A DNA stretch of 64,000 nucleotides, taken from contig NZ_LT707065.1 in NCBI RefSeq assembly GCF_900156745.1, positions 1,798,001 to 1,862,000 on the forward strand, in the 5' to 3' direction. Each line of letters opens with the position of its first letter. Within the stretch, counting starts at the first letter, position 1. Below, piece by piece: positions 33,352-42,625 of this stretch. A program made the position numbers and the translations under genes. Source of the stretch: Achromobacter sp. MFA1 R4. Its GTDB lineage: Bacteria; Pseudomonadota; Gammaproteobacteria; Burkholderiales; Burkholderiaceae_B. Under the pieces are notes generated by a model that saw only the letters and a program-made list of their open reading frames with translations, did not search any database and was not told the origin of the DNA.

Positions 33352-34836
33352 ATGCACGCACCCATCCCCCGCACGCGGCCACGCCTCCGCCGGGCACTGC
33401 TGGCCTCGCTGCTGGCCGTCCTGACCGGCTGCACCACCGTGGGCCCGGACTACCACGCGCCGACGCTGGACGTGCCCACGCACTGGATCGAGGCCGACGC
33501 CGCCCTATCCGATGGCGACCACGATGGCCTGCGCACCTGGTGGCGCGCCTTCCAGGATCCCTTGCTCGACCGCCTGGTCGATCAGACCCTGGCGCACAAC
33601 CTGGACCTGGCCATCGCGTTGGCGCGACTGCGCCAGGCACGCGCCGAGCGCGTGCAGATCGCCTCGGCCGCCATGCCCGAGGTCTCGGCCGGCGCAGCCG
33701 GCGAGGCCGTACGTGGCAGCAAGGCACTCAGCTCCCAGCCCGGCGGACAGGCGCGAACCTGGCATCTTGGGTTCGATGCCAGTTGGGAGCTGGACCTGTT
33801 CGGCGGCACGCGCCGCGCGGTCGAGGCTGCCGACGCCGGCATCCAGGCGCTGGCCGACGACCATCGCGCGCTGCAAGTGAGTCTGGTGGCCGGACTGGTA
33901 TCCGATTACGCCGGACTGCGCGCCGCGCAACTGCGCCTGGCCATCACGCAGGACAACATTCGCTCGCTGACCGAAGCCGAGCGCCTGGCGGAACAGGCGC
34001 ACCGCAGCGGCCTGGGCACGCTGGCCGATGTCACCCAAGCCCGCGCCGAGCGCCAAATGGCCCAGGCGCAACCGCCCTTGCTGGAAGCGGACATCGCCCG
34101 GTTCAGCCATGCCATCGGCGTGCTGGCGGGCGGGTTTCCGGGCGACTGGCACACCGCCCTCGCAACGCCCGCACCGGCTTTGCCCATGCCGGTCGACTTG
34201 CCGCTGTCACTGCCTTCGGACGTCATTCGCCAACGCCCCGACCTGCGCGCGGACGAACGACGCCTGGCCGCCGCCACGGCGCAGATCGGCGTCGCCCAGG
34301 CCGAACGCTTCCCGACGTTCCGCATCCCCTTGGGGCTCGGCACCACCGCCAGCATCATCCACGACCTGTTCTCGGATGCCAGCCTGGCGTGGTCGGCAGC
34401 CATGCAGGGCAGCCAGTCCCTCTACGACGGCGGCCGCGCGCAGGCGGGCGTGACCGCGGCACAGGCCAACGCCAACGCCGTGCGGCGCGTCTACGAACGG
34501 GACGTGCGATCGGCGCTGCGCGACGTGGAAGACGCCTTGACGGCGTGGACCAGCGAACGCCAACGGCAAGCCGCGCTACAGAACGCCGTGGCCGACAGCC
34601 AACAGGCCTTGCAACAGGCCACCCAACTCTACGCGCGAGGGCTGAGCGCCTACCTGCCGGTGCTGGTGGCGCAGCGCAGCCTGAACCAGGCACGCGATGC
34701 GCTGGCCCTCAGCCAACTGGCGCAGCTGGAAGGAGGCATTGCCTTGTACAAGGCGGTAGGGGCGGGATGGTTGGACACGGGATTGGCATCAGAATCCGAC
34801 CCATCGGCCGCCGGAGAAACAGCGGCGACGCAATGA
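33352..34836 (+). CDS. NodT-family outer-membrane efflux lipoprotein
   Basis: A 494-residue TolC-like channel. The signal peptide ends in a lipobox (LLAVLTGCTTVGPDY, Cys about residue 25), so the protein should be lipid-anchored in the outer membrane. Two OEP repeats follow, with the family pattern LVDQTLAHNLDLAIALARLR and DVIRQRPDLRADERRLAAAT. It is the last gene of the LysR-FUSC-DUF1656-HlyD-NodT set and completes the tripartite pump. Confidence 0.92.
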   Translation: MHAPIPRTRPRLRRALLASLLAVLTGCTTVGPDYHAPTLDVPTHWIEADAALSDGDHDGLRTWWRAFQDPLLDRLVDQTLAHNLDLAIALARLRQARAERVQIASAAMPEVSAGAAGEAVRGSKALSSQPGGQARTWHLGFDASWELDLFGGTRRAVEAADAGIQALADDHRALQVSLVAGLVSDYAGLRAAQLRLAITQDNIRSLTEAERLAEQAHRSGLGTLADVTQARAERQMAQAQPPLLEADIARFSHAIGVLAGGFPGDWHTALATPAPALPMPVDLPLSLPSDVIRQRPDLRADERRLAAATAQIGVAQAERFPTFRIPLGLGTTASIIHDLFSDASLAWSAAMQGSQSLYDGGRAQAGVTAAQANANAVRRVYERDVRSALRDVEDALTAWTSERQRQAALQNAVADSQQALQQATQLYARGLSAYLPVLVAQRSLNQARDALALSQLAQLEGGIALYKAVGAGWLDTGLASESDPSAAGETAATQ

Positions 34837-34944
34837 CGCTTTGAGGCAGCGCATCAGGACGCGACTGCATCCCTGGAGAGTTGGCCTGACTTCCCTCATT
34901 TGGTACAAGCAAAGTTGGTCAGAATCCGAGACTCGATAGCTGCC

Positions 34945-35079
34945 ATGTCCGAACCCTATCCGGCCTTACTCAAACTCCAGACCTCCCGCGAGGATCTTGC
35001 CAGATGGCGCGCCACCGACGGGCAGTGGTATCTCTCCGAAGGCGTATTCCTGGCGTCCGATAAGCTCGACCATTTTTGA
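34945..35079 (+). other. 44-codon frame in phase with the downstream Rap1a-like gene
   Basis: An ATG-started frame beginning MSEPYPALLKLQTSREDLAR and ending ...LDHF at a TGA. The reading frame continues without another stop through about 26 sensible codons (YQAGILQAQQNAHDKATRRT) into the ATG of the Rap1a-like gene at 35158. Composition looks protein-like. It could be a small gene, or the head of a longer gene cut by one nonsense codon. No family recognised and no clear ribosome site. Confidence 0.3.
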
Positions 35080-35157
35080 TACCAGGCCGGCATCCTGCAG
35101 GCACAACAGAACGCACACGACAAAGCCACCAGGCGGACCAAAGGGATAACGTTGCCA

Positions 35158-35517
35158 ATGAGACGACTCGCACTGCTCAGCATGCTGTCCGCCTGCGCGG
35201 TGTGCCAGGCGCAAGCAGACAGGACCTGGCACTTCACCGGCGCCGAGCTTGCCGCGGCCCTTGAAGGCCGGATGCCATCGGAACTTCGCGATGCATCGCT
35301 TCGCCAGCAATTCTCTTCCTCCTACGCGCAGGCTTACATCGCAGGCATTGCCGACCAGACACAAGGCACGGTCTGGTGCACCTCGACCGGCGTCCTTCCC
35401 CACGAATTGAAGGACAGGGTGTACAGCTACTTGTCCACGCTGCCAGCCAACCGTCTCGAGGAAAATGCCGGCCCGCTGGTCAGCGAGGCCCTTCATCAGT
35501 CTTTCGCTTGCCGATAG
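35158..35517 (+). CDS. Rap1a/Tai-family secreted protein, putative type VI immunity
   Basis: A 119-residue exported protein: the signal peptide starts MRRLALLSMLSACAVCQAQA, then a mature domain with TGAELAAALEG, YIAGIAD, a conserved Cys in VWCTSTGVLP, LKDRVYSYLSTLPANRLEEN and a final Cys (SFACR). This is the Rap1a/Tai pattern, whose founding members neutralise type VI amidase effectors in the periplasm. No effector is seen nearby, so it may be an orphan immunity or a housekeeping member of the family. It lies seven bases before the S41-like gene. Confidence 0.7.
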   Translation: MRRLALLSMLSACAVCQAQADRTWHFTGAELAAALEGRMPSELRDASLRQQFSSSYAQAYIAGIADQTQGTVWCTSTGVLPHELKDRVYSYLSTLPANRLEENAGPLVSEALHQSFACR

Positions 35518-35524
35518 GATCATC

Positions 35525-36940
35525 TTGACCAACCCAAAACAGACCTGGCGCCACCGCGTGTTGCAACGGTCGTTGTGCGCCCTGCTGTTGGCAGGCATCG
35601 TCATGCACGCGTCCGCCGCCGCAGCCACGACGCGCCAGGACATCGAAGCCACGCTCGCGGCTGCCATGACCCAGGTCGCAGACCAGTACGTCGATCCCCT
35701 GGATTCACGCACATTGGTGGTCCACGGCCTGCGCGCGCTCAAGACATTGCCCGGCGCCGACGCGCCATCGCACAAGGCCGCAATTGATAAGGCCGTCCTG
35801 GCCGGGCATCTGACCGAAGGCATGACACCGCAGATCCGCATCCTGGCCGGCGAGATCCTGCGTTTTGCCGACGGCACGCCGCGCGAGACGGCGTTGGACG
35901 CTGTCTTGCGCGGCATGATGGCGAGCCTGGACGCGCACAGCCGCGTCGTAACGCCCGCCGAACTGGCGCCGCCGCCCGCGTCGGTGGGCCTGGAGCTGTC
36001 GATCCGGGACGGCGCCCTGACCGTCGTGCGGCCCCTGCCCGGCAGCCCTGGCGAACGCGCCGGCATCCAGGCCGGCGACATCGTGAACCAGGTGGATGGC
36101 CGTGCCACCGCGGGCCTGCCTTTGCCTGACGCCGTCGCATTGCTGCGCGGCACGGCCGGCACCCGCCCCACGCTCACGCTGCGGCGGCCGGGCACGGCCG
36201 GCACGATCACCGTGCAGCCGGTGCGCGGGCCGCTGCCGGCCCCGCCCACGGTGCATTGGGACCTGGACGGCGCGGTCGCGGTGATCCGGATCTCTGCTTT
36301 CGACAGCCGGACCGGAGTGCAGTTAAAAGACGCGCTCGACGCCGCGTCCGTGCGCGCCGACGCGCCGCTGGCGGGCCTGGTGTTGGACTTGCGCGGCAAC
36401 GTTGGCGGGCTGCTCGACGTGGCCGAACAAGTCGCCGGCATTGTGTTGCCCGAAGGGTCCGAGGTCGGCAGCCTGCGCGGCCGCACGCCGGCCAATGTGC
36501 GCACGCTGCGCGCCCGCGGCCCCGCCGTGCCACCGCGCATGCCGATGGCCGTGCTCGTCGATCACCGCACAGGCGCCGGCGCGGAGATCGTGGCCGCCGC
36601 CCTGCAGGACCACGGCCGCGCCTTGCTGATCGGCGCGACAACCATGGGCGCGGGCACGGTACAGACCGTGCTGCCGCTGCCCGGCAACCAGGGCGCGCTG
36701 CTGATTACCACCGCCCGCGTCCACCGCGCCAATGGCACCCGGCTGGACGGGGTAGGGGTTGCGCCGCACTTGCAGCTCGATGAGGCCGGGCGGCAGATCA
36801 CGGTGCGCACCGACCTGGCGGCCGATTTCAACAGCACGTTGGCGCAACGGGTGCGCACGGCGGTGGCAACGTCGCCCGCCCGTGCCGACACGGCCATGCT
36901 GGCGGCGCTGACCGCCCTGGCGGCCGCTAACGGCGATTAG
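35525..36940 (+). CDS. S41-family (C-terminal processing protease-like) protein with missing catalytic residues
   Basis: About 471 residues with a signal peptide (ALLLAGIVMHASAAAA), an N-terminal helical region, a PDZ domain (PLPGSPGERAGIQAGDIVNQ, about 180-200) and an S41 core (LAGLVLDLRGNVGGLLDVAE). Where active enzymes have SASASE and later FGKGTVQ, this protein reads TGAGAE and MGAGTVQ, so the Ser and Lys of the dyad are replaced by Ala. It is probably an inactive scaffold or chaperone-like relative. TTG 35525 has AGGA five bases upstream and gives a clean signal peptide; a longer frame exists. Confidence 0.8.
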   Translation: MTNPKQTWRHRVLQRSLCALLLAGIVMHASAAAATTRQDIEATLAAAMTQVADQYVDPLDSRTLVVHGLRALKTLPGADAPSHKAAIDKAVLAGHLTEGMTPQIRILAGEILRFADGTPRETALDAVLRGMMASLDAHSRVVTPAELAPPPASVGLELSIRDGALTVVRPLPGSPGERAGIQAGDIVNQVDGRATAGLPLPDAVALLRGTAGTRPTLTLRRPGTAGTITVQPVRGPLPAPPTVHWDLDGAVAVIRISAFDSRTGVQLKDALDAASVRADAPLAGLVLDLRGNVGGLLDVAEQVAGIVLPEGSEVGSLRGRTPANVRTLRARGPAVPPRMPMAVLVDHRTGAGAEIVAAALQDHGRALLIGATTMGAGTVQTVLPLPGNQGALLITTARVHRANGTRLDGVGVAPHLQLDEAGRQITVRTDLAADFNSTLAQRVRTAVATSPARADTAMLAALTALAAANGD

Positions 36941-37055
36941 GGCTGGCGCCGCCTGACACTTGGCTCACGCAGCCTTCGCGCAAGGCGCAGCAGCCTGCAT
37001 TCATGGATGCCGGATGGAACACGAAGCATTGGGCTGGGCTGGTCCCCCGGCTGCG

Positions 37056-38153
37056 CTACAGTCGGTCGTCCAAAGTGTGAGTGGTATCTAGCCGAGGCGT
37101 ATCAAGCAGGCGTGCCTTGACATCGAGCAGCTCTTCGTCAGATACATCGAAGCGCTCAACCCATGCTTCGCCCTTTAGTCCGGTCAGTCGCGGTTCGCCG
37201 GCGGCACTGGCTGCCAGGTGTAAACCGAACACAGCACTGCGCAGCGGTTTGAGCGCTGCGTTAGGTAGCGCGTACTGCGGAGGCTTGGGGTCGATAGCCG
37301 TCGCCGCCAGGTCGGGTTCATTGCCAGCCTGAATGACGATGCCAGCGCCATAGTCATAGAAGGCAAACCAGTCTGGAGGCAATTCCGAGCGCAACGTGTG
37401 CAAGCCGCCTGCCTGCGTCACCATGTCACGATTGATTGCGGTCAGCCAGGACACCGTCTTGAACGTGTCGGGCTTGAGCACCATGGCGGAGAATACTGGC
37501 GCCCCCACATCAACGCCGCGGGCCTGCTCCGACGCGAAGGCTTCGGTGGACTGATTACTGTTCCATTCCGACGGGGACAGCACAAAACCAAAACCGCCAT
37601 GGCCATGCAATGCTTGCAGCCGCCCAGCGAATTCGACGAACAAGGTTTGAAAGGCTTTGGGTTGCTCGACAATATCAACAAAGGGCAACGCAAACCGCAA
37701 CACATCCAGACGGCCTGTTTTTTTGGTGGCCCAAGCCGGTGCGGCATTGACATAAAAGGAATAAGGGGCGGCGTCCTCGCGCTTGGTGCCGCTTGTGTAC
37801 TGCAGGTCAAGCTTCTCGTCTTCGTCGAGCGTTTTGAAAAAATCGCGGATTTTCGGAGCCTTGACATAGGGCATGCACGGCGGGCCTGACGGGGGCTCGC
37901 CACGCCACAGCCAAGTAAGGGCATCGCCCGTCTGCGCCAGGTAATCGTCAAAACACTGTGCGATTGCCTCCCGCTTAAGCTGCGTGTAGCCGCCTTCGAA
38001 ATATAAGGTACCTGTGATGGCGATGACCGCGCCCACATAGTCGTGGCGGCTCTTGGGCATGAGCATCGCCCCGGGGAACTGCTGCGCCTGCGCGTTTTCG
38101 CGAAGTGCTGCGGCAAACGCCTCGCGGCTCATGTCGGGATGAAAGTCTGTCAT
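37056..38153 (-). CDS. DUF3396 type VI immunity-family protein
   Basis: A 365-residue protein that matches the DUF3396 immunity family: REAIAQCFDDYLAQTGDALT, LTWLWRGEPP, FALPFVDIVE, GFGFVLSPSEW, GVDVGAPVFSAMVLKPDTFK and LPPDWFAFYDYGAGIVIQAG. The family protects against type VI effectors, though the biochemical target varies. No effector or VgrG gene adjoins it. The start was set at MTDFHPDMSR (38153) rather than the extended frame. It is convergent with the S41-like gene. Confidence 0.8.
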   Translation of the reverse strand: MTDFHPDMSREAFAAALRENAQAQQFPGAMLMPKSRHDYVGAVIAITGTLYFEGGYTQLKREAIAQCFDDYLAQTGDALTWLWRGEPPSGPPCMPYVKAPKIRDFFKTLDEDEKLDLQYTSGTKREDAAPYSFYVNAAPAWATKKTGRLDVLRFALPFVDIVEQPKAFQTLFVEFAGRLQALHGHGGFGFVLSPSEWNSNQSTEAFASEQARGVDVGAPVFSAMVLKPDTFKTVSWLTAINRDMVTQAGGLHTLRSELPPDWFAFYDYGAGIVIQAGNEPDLAATAIDPKPPQYALPNAALKPLRSAVFGLHLAASAAGEPRLTGLKGEAWVERFDVSDEELLDVKARLLDTPRLDTTHTLDDRL

Positions 38154-38500
38154 AGGTCGTCTCAGCGTACGGCGGGGACGGGCGCAGGGATTCCACCGGG
38201 CAAGGGGGGGCAAGCGACCGCGCAGATGCATCCGCAGCAAAGTGTAAAGCGCCTGGCTCGCCGGCACGGCGTACTTCCTCCGGCCCGTGGAAGGAGGCGC
38301 ACGTTTTTGAATTGCTACGTTGACCGCGCGATGTGCGGATCATCGTTGTGCAGCGACATAAGTGCCACTGTCGAGCCTACTTGGCATAATGCCCGGGCTC
38401 CAGTCTCAGCCCAGGGCTATAGGGACACTTTCGGCCAGAAGCGTCTTCTCGAAACGCTATTTAATATGCTTGGATTGCATAACCGAAGGGGAGCATGCAA
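38154..38500. other. Intergenic stretch without a recognised gene
   Basis: About 350 bases upstream of both the DUF3396 gene (minus) and the GNAT gene (plus); it should hold their divergent promoters. An open plus-strand frame ends here but mostly mirrors the DUF3396 gene. AT-rich sequence (CTATTTAATATGCTTGG, about 38458-38474) precedes the GNAT gene and may be promoter sequence. Confidence 0.35.
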
Positions 38501-38947
38501 ATGCTAATTCGAGAGCTTGGATCGCCTGACCTTAAAGAATTGCTTGTTCTTTACGCTCATCTGCACGAAGTCGACGAGCCTACGCCGCCTTTGGCAATCG
38601 TTGAGTCCGTCTGGAGCGAACTTCTCTCAAGCCCACGTTTTCGATACTTCCGAGTCATCCTGGATGGACAACTCGTCGCGAGTTGCAACCTCACTATCAT
38701 TCCAAACCTCACCCGGGCCTGCAGACCGTACGGCCTCATAGAGAACGTCGTCACTCATAGGGCGTATCGAAACAGAGGTTTTGGCAAGGCGGTACTAGCC
38801 AGGGCTGTTGAGGTTGCATGGGAGCAGGATTGCTACAAGGTCATGCTGATGACCGGACGCAAGGACGAGGCGACGCTGCGCTTCTATCAGTCTGCGGGGT
38901 TCGATCCCAAAGGCAAACAGGCGTTCGTTGCAAAGCCCTTAGCTTAA
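38501..38947 (+). CDS. GNAT-family N-acetyltransferase
   Basis: A 148-residue acetyl-CoA-dependent transferase. The acetyl-CoA loop is HRAYRNRGFGKAVLARAVE (about 90-108), with the R-x-x-G-x-G/A core as RNRGFGKA. The C-terminal LRFYQSAGFDPKGKQAF fits the strand pair of the fold. ATG 38501 has GGGGAG seven bases upstream; the ATG six bases earlier is too close to that site. The substrate is unknown. Confidence 0.87.
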   Translation: MLIRELGSPDLKELLVLYAHLHEVDEPTPPLAIVESVWSELLSSPRFRYFRVILDGQLVASCNLTIIPNLTRACRPYGLIENVVTHRAYRNRGFGKAVLARAVEVAWEQDCYKVMLMTGRKDEATLRFYQSAGFDPKGKQAFVAKPLA

Positions 38948-39142
38948 ACTTTGTCGTGGTCGTCCGATCCGCCCATACCGTCAGCTCTCGGAAGGCCCCC
39001 GTTTGTGCATGCGCAGCCCTCGGTCGTTGGCAGCTACCAGTCGGATAGCGCCCCTCCGCAGGAGCACACTGAATCTCCCTTTACTCAAATGGAGATTGTC
39101 ATGGAATTCGCGAATGCCGCCGTTGACCGTCGTGTGCCATGA

Positions 39143-39726
39143 AACAAGGGAAAGCTCACCGGGCAGAAGCCGCCCCTAAAGCTCCGAGAAATTTGGGCAA
39201 TTCGAATGAGACTTCAGATGGCTTCGAACACTCGGGAACTCGCGATGTTCAATCTCGCAATTGAAAGAAAGCTTCGAGCGTGCGATCTCACGCAATTGCA
39301 GGAACAGGATATCCGTCACGGAAGCCACGTAGCCGGAAGAGCTACCGTCATGCAACAGAAGACCCAGCGTCCGGTCCAATTCGAGATTACGGAGCAAACC
39401 CGTGAGAGCCTTGAAGCGTGGACGAAGCGCGAGAGCTAAAGGCGGCGGATTTTCTGTTCCCGAGCCGTTTGCATACCTCGCCGCATTTGTCGACGCGGCA
39501 GTACGCCCGGATTGTGCATCGCTGGGTCGCATTGATTGGCCTCGACGATACCGCATATGAAACTTACACTATGCGCCGTACAAAAGCCTCGCTGATCTAT
39601 CGCCGGGCGAAGAATCTTCGAGCGGTACAACTGCTGCTCGGGCATACGAAGCTGGAAAGCACGGTTCGCTATCTCGGCATCGAGGTCGACCATGCTCTTG
39701 AGATGGCCGAGCAAACTGAGGTTTGA
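39143..39726 (+). pseudogene. Frameshifted tyrosine recombinase (integrase) remnant
   Basis: The translation from 39143 (NKGKLTGQKPPLKLREIWAI) through FNLAIERKLRACDLTQLQEQ to ESLEAWTKRES is the first part of a small integrase. After a one-base frameshift near 39432, the second frame continues LKAADFLFPSRLHTSPHLST to LLGHTKLESTVRYLGIEVDH. The N-terminal start is lost behind a TGA. In the active site, YETYTMRRTKAS replaces the usual GTHSMRRTKA, so the catalytic His is Tyr. It is inactive, a trace of past mobile-element activity. Confidence 0.85.
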
Positions 39727-39826
39727 CACATCCTGGCCGGCGTGCGGTCGCTTGCCGGCCAGGAGCCGACATTCGGAGCCACTGCAGAATTCGAATACAT
39801 TCATTCTTTAGAACTTGGAGAGTCTG

Positions 39827-40333
39827 GTGAGTGACATTCAATACAAGCGCGCCCTTTCCCTCCTGGAGGAGCCCGAGAGCTACCCTCTGCTCCCCCAAAG
39901 AAATTTCATTAGGCTGCTTAGGGTGTGGGTCTACCCGGCCTTTGAGCCTTACGTCGCATGGTCTCTAGCGCGAACTGGCGGACAGTTCTACATTCGCCGG
40001 GTAGTGTGGGATCAGGTTTATACCGTCGACTTGGAACCAATCACATTCGGTACTGAATTGCCTGTTCCCGAAGAGACCTTTCGCGAGTTGTTGGCCGAAC
40101 TTCGTGCGATGCAGCTAACCCCATTTACCTCGACATCAACCATCGGGATCGACGGCACATCCTACGGCGTGGAAGTCGGCACGTTCACCCCATCAGGTCG
40201 TCTCAGTTGGTGGGGTGAGCCACCGGAAGCGTGGACTCCACTCCAAGCCTGGCACTCATGCGCGACAGAACTCTTCGAGTCTTTGCTCCCACCAAGTACG
40301 CCCAACCTTCGTCGTTTAGGGGCTTCTTCCTAG
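39827..40333 (+). CDS. Hypothetical protein
   Basis: A 168-residue soluble protein beginning MSDIQYKRALSLLEEPESYP (start GTG at 39827, GGAG six bases upstream). Features are an N-terminal helix, several aromatic-rich strands (FYIRRVVWDQVYTVD, YGVEVGTFTPSGRLSWWGEP) and a final helix (WHSCATELFESLL). It is not a family I recognise, and there are no signal or membrane segments. It lies 100 bases downstream of the broken integrase, so horizontal origin is plausible; a cytosolic immunity protein would also fit the shape. Confidence 0.6.
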   Translation: MSDIQYKRALSLLEEPESYPLLPQRNFIRLLRVWVYPAFEPYVAWSLARTGGQFYIRRVVWDQVYTVDLEPITFGTELPVPEETFRELLAELRAMQLTPFTSTSTIGIDGTSYGVEVGTFTPSGRLSWWGEPPEAWTPLQAWHSCATELFESLLPPSTPNLRRLGASS

Positions 40334-40496
40334 AGGCCGACGCCTGTTGTCATGTCTGGGCTCCATTGGCTGCGACTGGCGGAAGCGAGTCGAAGGCGGC
40401 CAGTCGTCGATGACCGCTAGCCCGTCGTTCACTCAGACGCCCAATCCCTAACACCGCCGGGACCGTGCATGGTGCGCACCGAGCTAATCATGCGCA

Positions 40497-40527
40497 CAAA
40501 AATAGAGGGCCGCTCTGCGGCCCCCTC
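40497..40527 (-). terminator. Hairpin with T-tract on the minus strand
   Basis: Stem GGGCCGC/GCGGCCC (40507-40513 and 40517-40523) around TCT. On the minus strand it is followed by TCTATTTTTG. It is the second of two hairpins beyond glmS and is probably its efficient terminator. Confidence 0.65.
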
Positions 40528-40610
40528 CCACGCCCAAACAACCAATGAGCCCACCTTAGCCACAATCGGTGACGATGTAGTGCGTTCGACTCGCGACCGA
40601 CTCTATTTCC

Positions 40611-40640
40611 AGTTTTCAAAGCGGGCCAAAGCCCGCCCCG
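40611..40640 (-). terminator. GC hairpin directly after glmS
   Basis: Stem GCGGGC/GCCCGC (40621-40626 and 40631-40636) with loop CAAA, beginning about six bases beyond the glmS stop. The following minus-strand sequence TTTGAAAA is only a weak T-tract, so it may act together with the stronger hairpin further on. Confidence 0.5.
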
Positions 40641-40642
40641 CC

Positions 40643-42475
40643 TCACTCCACCGTCACACTCTTCGCCAGATTCCGCGGCTTATCCACATCCGTTCCGCGC
40701 GCGCACGCCGTGTGATACGACAGCAACTGCAGCGGCACCGTATGCAGAATCGGCGACAGCTTTCCGTAGTGTTCCGGCATGCGGATCACATGCATCCCTT
40801 CGGCGCTCTGGATCTTGCTGTCCGCATCGGCAAACACATACAGCTCACCACCCCGCGCGCGCACTTCCTGCATGTTGGACTTCAGCTTTTCCAGCAACTC
40901 GTCCTTGGGCGCGATGGTGACGACCGGCATGTGCTCGGTGACCAGCGCGAGCGGGCCGTGCTTGAGTTCGCCGGCCGGGTAGGCTTCGGCGTGGATGTAG
41001 CTGATTTCCTTGAGCTTGAGCGCGCCTTCCAGCGCGATCGGGTAGTGCATGCCGCGGCCCAGGAACAGGGCGTTTTCCTTGGACGCGAAGCGGTCGGCCC
41101 AGGCCATGATCTGGGGTTCCAGCGCCAGCACGGAGCCGATGGCCGAAGGCAGGTGACGCAGGGCCTTCAGGTGCTCGGCTTCCTGCTCTTCCGTGAGCTT
41201 GCCGCGGGTCTGCGCCAGCGTCAGCGTCAAGAGGAACAGCGCCGTGAGCTGGGTGGTGAAGGCCTTGGTGGACGCCACGCCGATTTCGACGCCGGCGCGC
41301 GTGATGTAGGACAGCTTGCACTCGCGCACCATGGCGCTGGTGGACACGTTGCAGATGGTCAGCGTGTGTTCCATGCCCAGCGAACGCGCGTGCTTGAGCG
41401 CGGCCAGCGTGTCGGCGGTTTCGCCGGACTGCGAGATGGTGACGACCAGCGAACGCGGGTTGGGCACGCTGTCGCGGTAGCGGTACTCGCTGGCGATTTC
41501 GACGTTAACCGGGATCTTGGCGATGGATTCGATCCAGTACTTGGCGGTGAGGCCCGCGTAGTAGCTGGTGCCGCAGGCGAGGATCAGCAGGGAGTCGATT
41601 TCCTTGAAGACCTTGTAGGCCTGGTCGCCGAAGAGTTCGGGCGTGATGGACTCGATGTCCTGCAGGGTGTCGCCGACCGCGCGCGGCTGCTCGAAGATTT
41701 CCTTCTGCATGTAGTGGCGGTAGGGGCCCAGCTCGGCGGCGCCGGTGTGCACGTGCACGGTGTGCACCTCGCGGTCGACGCTCTTGCCGGCGGCGTCGAC
41801 GATCCAGACGCGCGAGAGCTGCAGGTCGACGACGTCGCCGTCTTCCAGGTAGATGATCTGGTCGGTGGTGCCGGCCAGGGCCAGCGCGTCGGAAGCCAGG
41901 AAGTTTTCGTTCTGGCCCACGCCCACCACCAGGGGCGAGCCCTGGCGCGCGCCGACGACGCGATGCGGTTCGTCGCGGCAGAACACGGCGATGGCGTAGG
42001 CGCCATGCAGGCGGCGCACGGCGTTCTGCACGGCTTCGAAGAGGTCGCCGGCGTAAAGGTGGTTCACCAGGTGCGCGATGACTTCGGTATCGGTCTGGCT
42101 TTCGAAGACGTAGCCGACGGCTTGCAGCTCGGCGCGCAGTTCGTCGTGGTTCTCGATGATGCCATTGTGGACGAGCGCGATGCGCGGCTCGTCGTTGCCC
42201 AGGTGCGAGAAGTGCGGGTGAGCGTTGTGGGTGGCGGGAACGCCGTGCGTGGCCCAGCGGGTGTGGGCGATGCCGGTGAAGCCCTGGATCTTGTCCTGCG
42301 CGACCTGGTCGGCCAGCTCGGCCACGCGCTGCGTGCTGCGCGTGCGGCGCAGGTGGCCATCGGCGTAGACGGCGACGCCGCAGGAGTCATAGCCGCGATA
42401 TTCCAGGCGCTTGAGGCCTTCGACGAGGATCGGGGTGATGTCGCGCTGGGCGACGGCGCCAACAATGCCGCACAT
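40643..42475 (-). CDS. glmS: Glutamine-fructose-6-phosphate aminotransferase
   Basis: A 610-residue enzyme that makes glucosamine-6-phosphate from fructose-6-phosphate and glutamine, the first step to UDP-GlcNAc. The amidotransferase nucleophile is Cys2 (MCGIVGAV), followed by [11 protein letters not shown] and HTRWATHG. Two SIS domains include [10 protein letters not shown] and [15 protein letters not shown]. The C-terminus LAKSVTVE carries the conserved Lys. Length and start are standard. glmU, which makes UDP-GlcNAc later in the same pathway, is in this window at 48.2 kb. Confidence 0.97.
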   Translation of the reverse strand: MCGIVGAVAQRDITPILVEGLKRLEYRGYDSCGVAVYADGHLRRTRSTQRVAELADQVAQDKIQGFTGIAHTRWATHGVPATHNAHPHFSHLGNDEPRIALVHNGIIENHDELRAELQAVGYVFESQTDTEVIAHLVNHLYAGDLFEAVQNAVRRLHGAYAIAVFCRDEPHRVVGARQGSPLVVGVGQNENFLASDALALAGTTDQIIYLEDGDVVDLQLSRVWIVDAAGKSVDREVHTVHVHTGAAELGPYRHYMQKEIFEQPRAVGDTLQDIESITPELFGDQAYKVFKEIDSLLILACGTSYYAGLTAKYWIESIAKIPVNVEIASEYRYRDSVPNPRSLVVTISQSGETADTLAALKHARSLGMEHTLTICNVSTSAMVRECKLSYITRAGVEIGVASTKAFTTQLTALFLLTLTLAQTRGKLTEEQEAEHLKALRHLPSAIGSVLALEPQIMAWADRFASKENALFLGRGMHYPIALEGALKLKEISYIHAEAYPAGELKHGPLALVTEHMPVVTIAPKDELLEKLKSNMQEVRARGGELYVFADADSKIQSAEGMHVIRMPEHYGKLSPILHTVPLQLLSYHTACARGTDVDKPRNLAKSVTVE

Positions 42476-42625
42476 AGGAGTGACTCCGGTAGGTTCGTGT
42501 ACCGACGCATTGTGCGCGACCCCTAAAGAAATTTGATTTCTTTATATTGATGAATTTGGCAGTTAATTCCCTTACACAAATGTGATTAAATAATCTTTCA
42601 TTGAATTCACATAGCTGAATTAATC

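Noticed and set aside
34966-36540. A 524-codon minus-strand frame across the Rap1a and S41 genes
   Set aside because: It spans two genes with signal peptides and conserved motifs on the plus strand; its own product is Arg/Ser-rich with no domain.
39073-39102. A hairpin-like AATCTCC/GGAGATT pair upstream of the integrase remnant
   Set aside because: The arms are only seven bases with a 12-base loop and no T-tract; too weak to call a terminator or attachment site.
40469-42526. A 685-codon open frame antisense to glmS
   Set aside because: It is a shadow of glmS. The translation is low-complexity and has no family resemblance.
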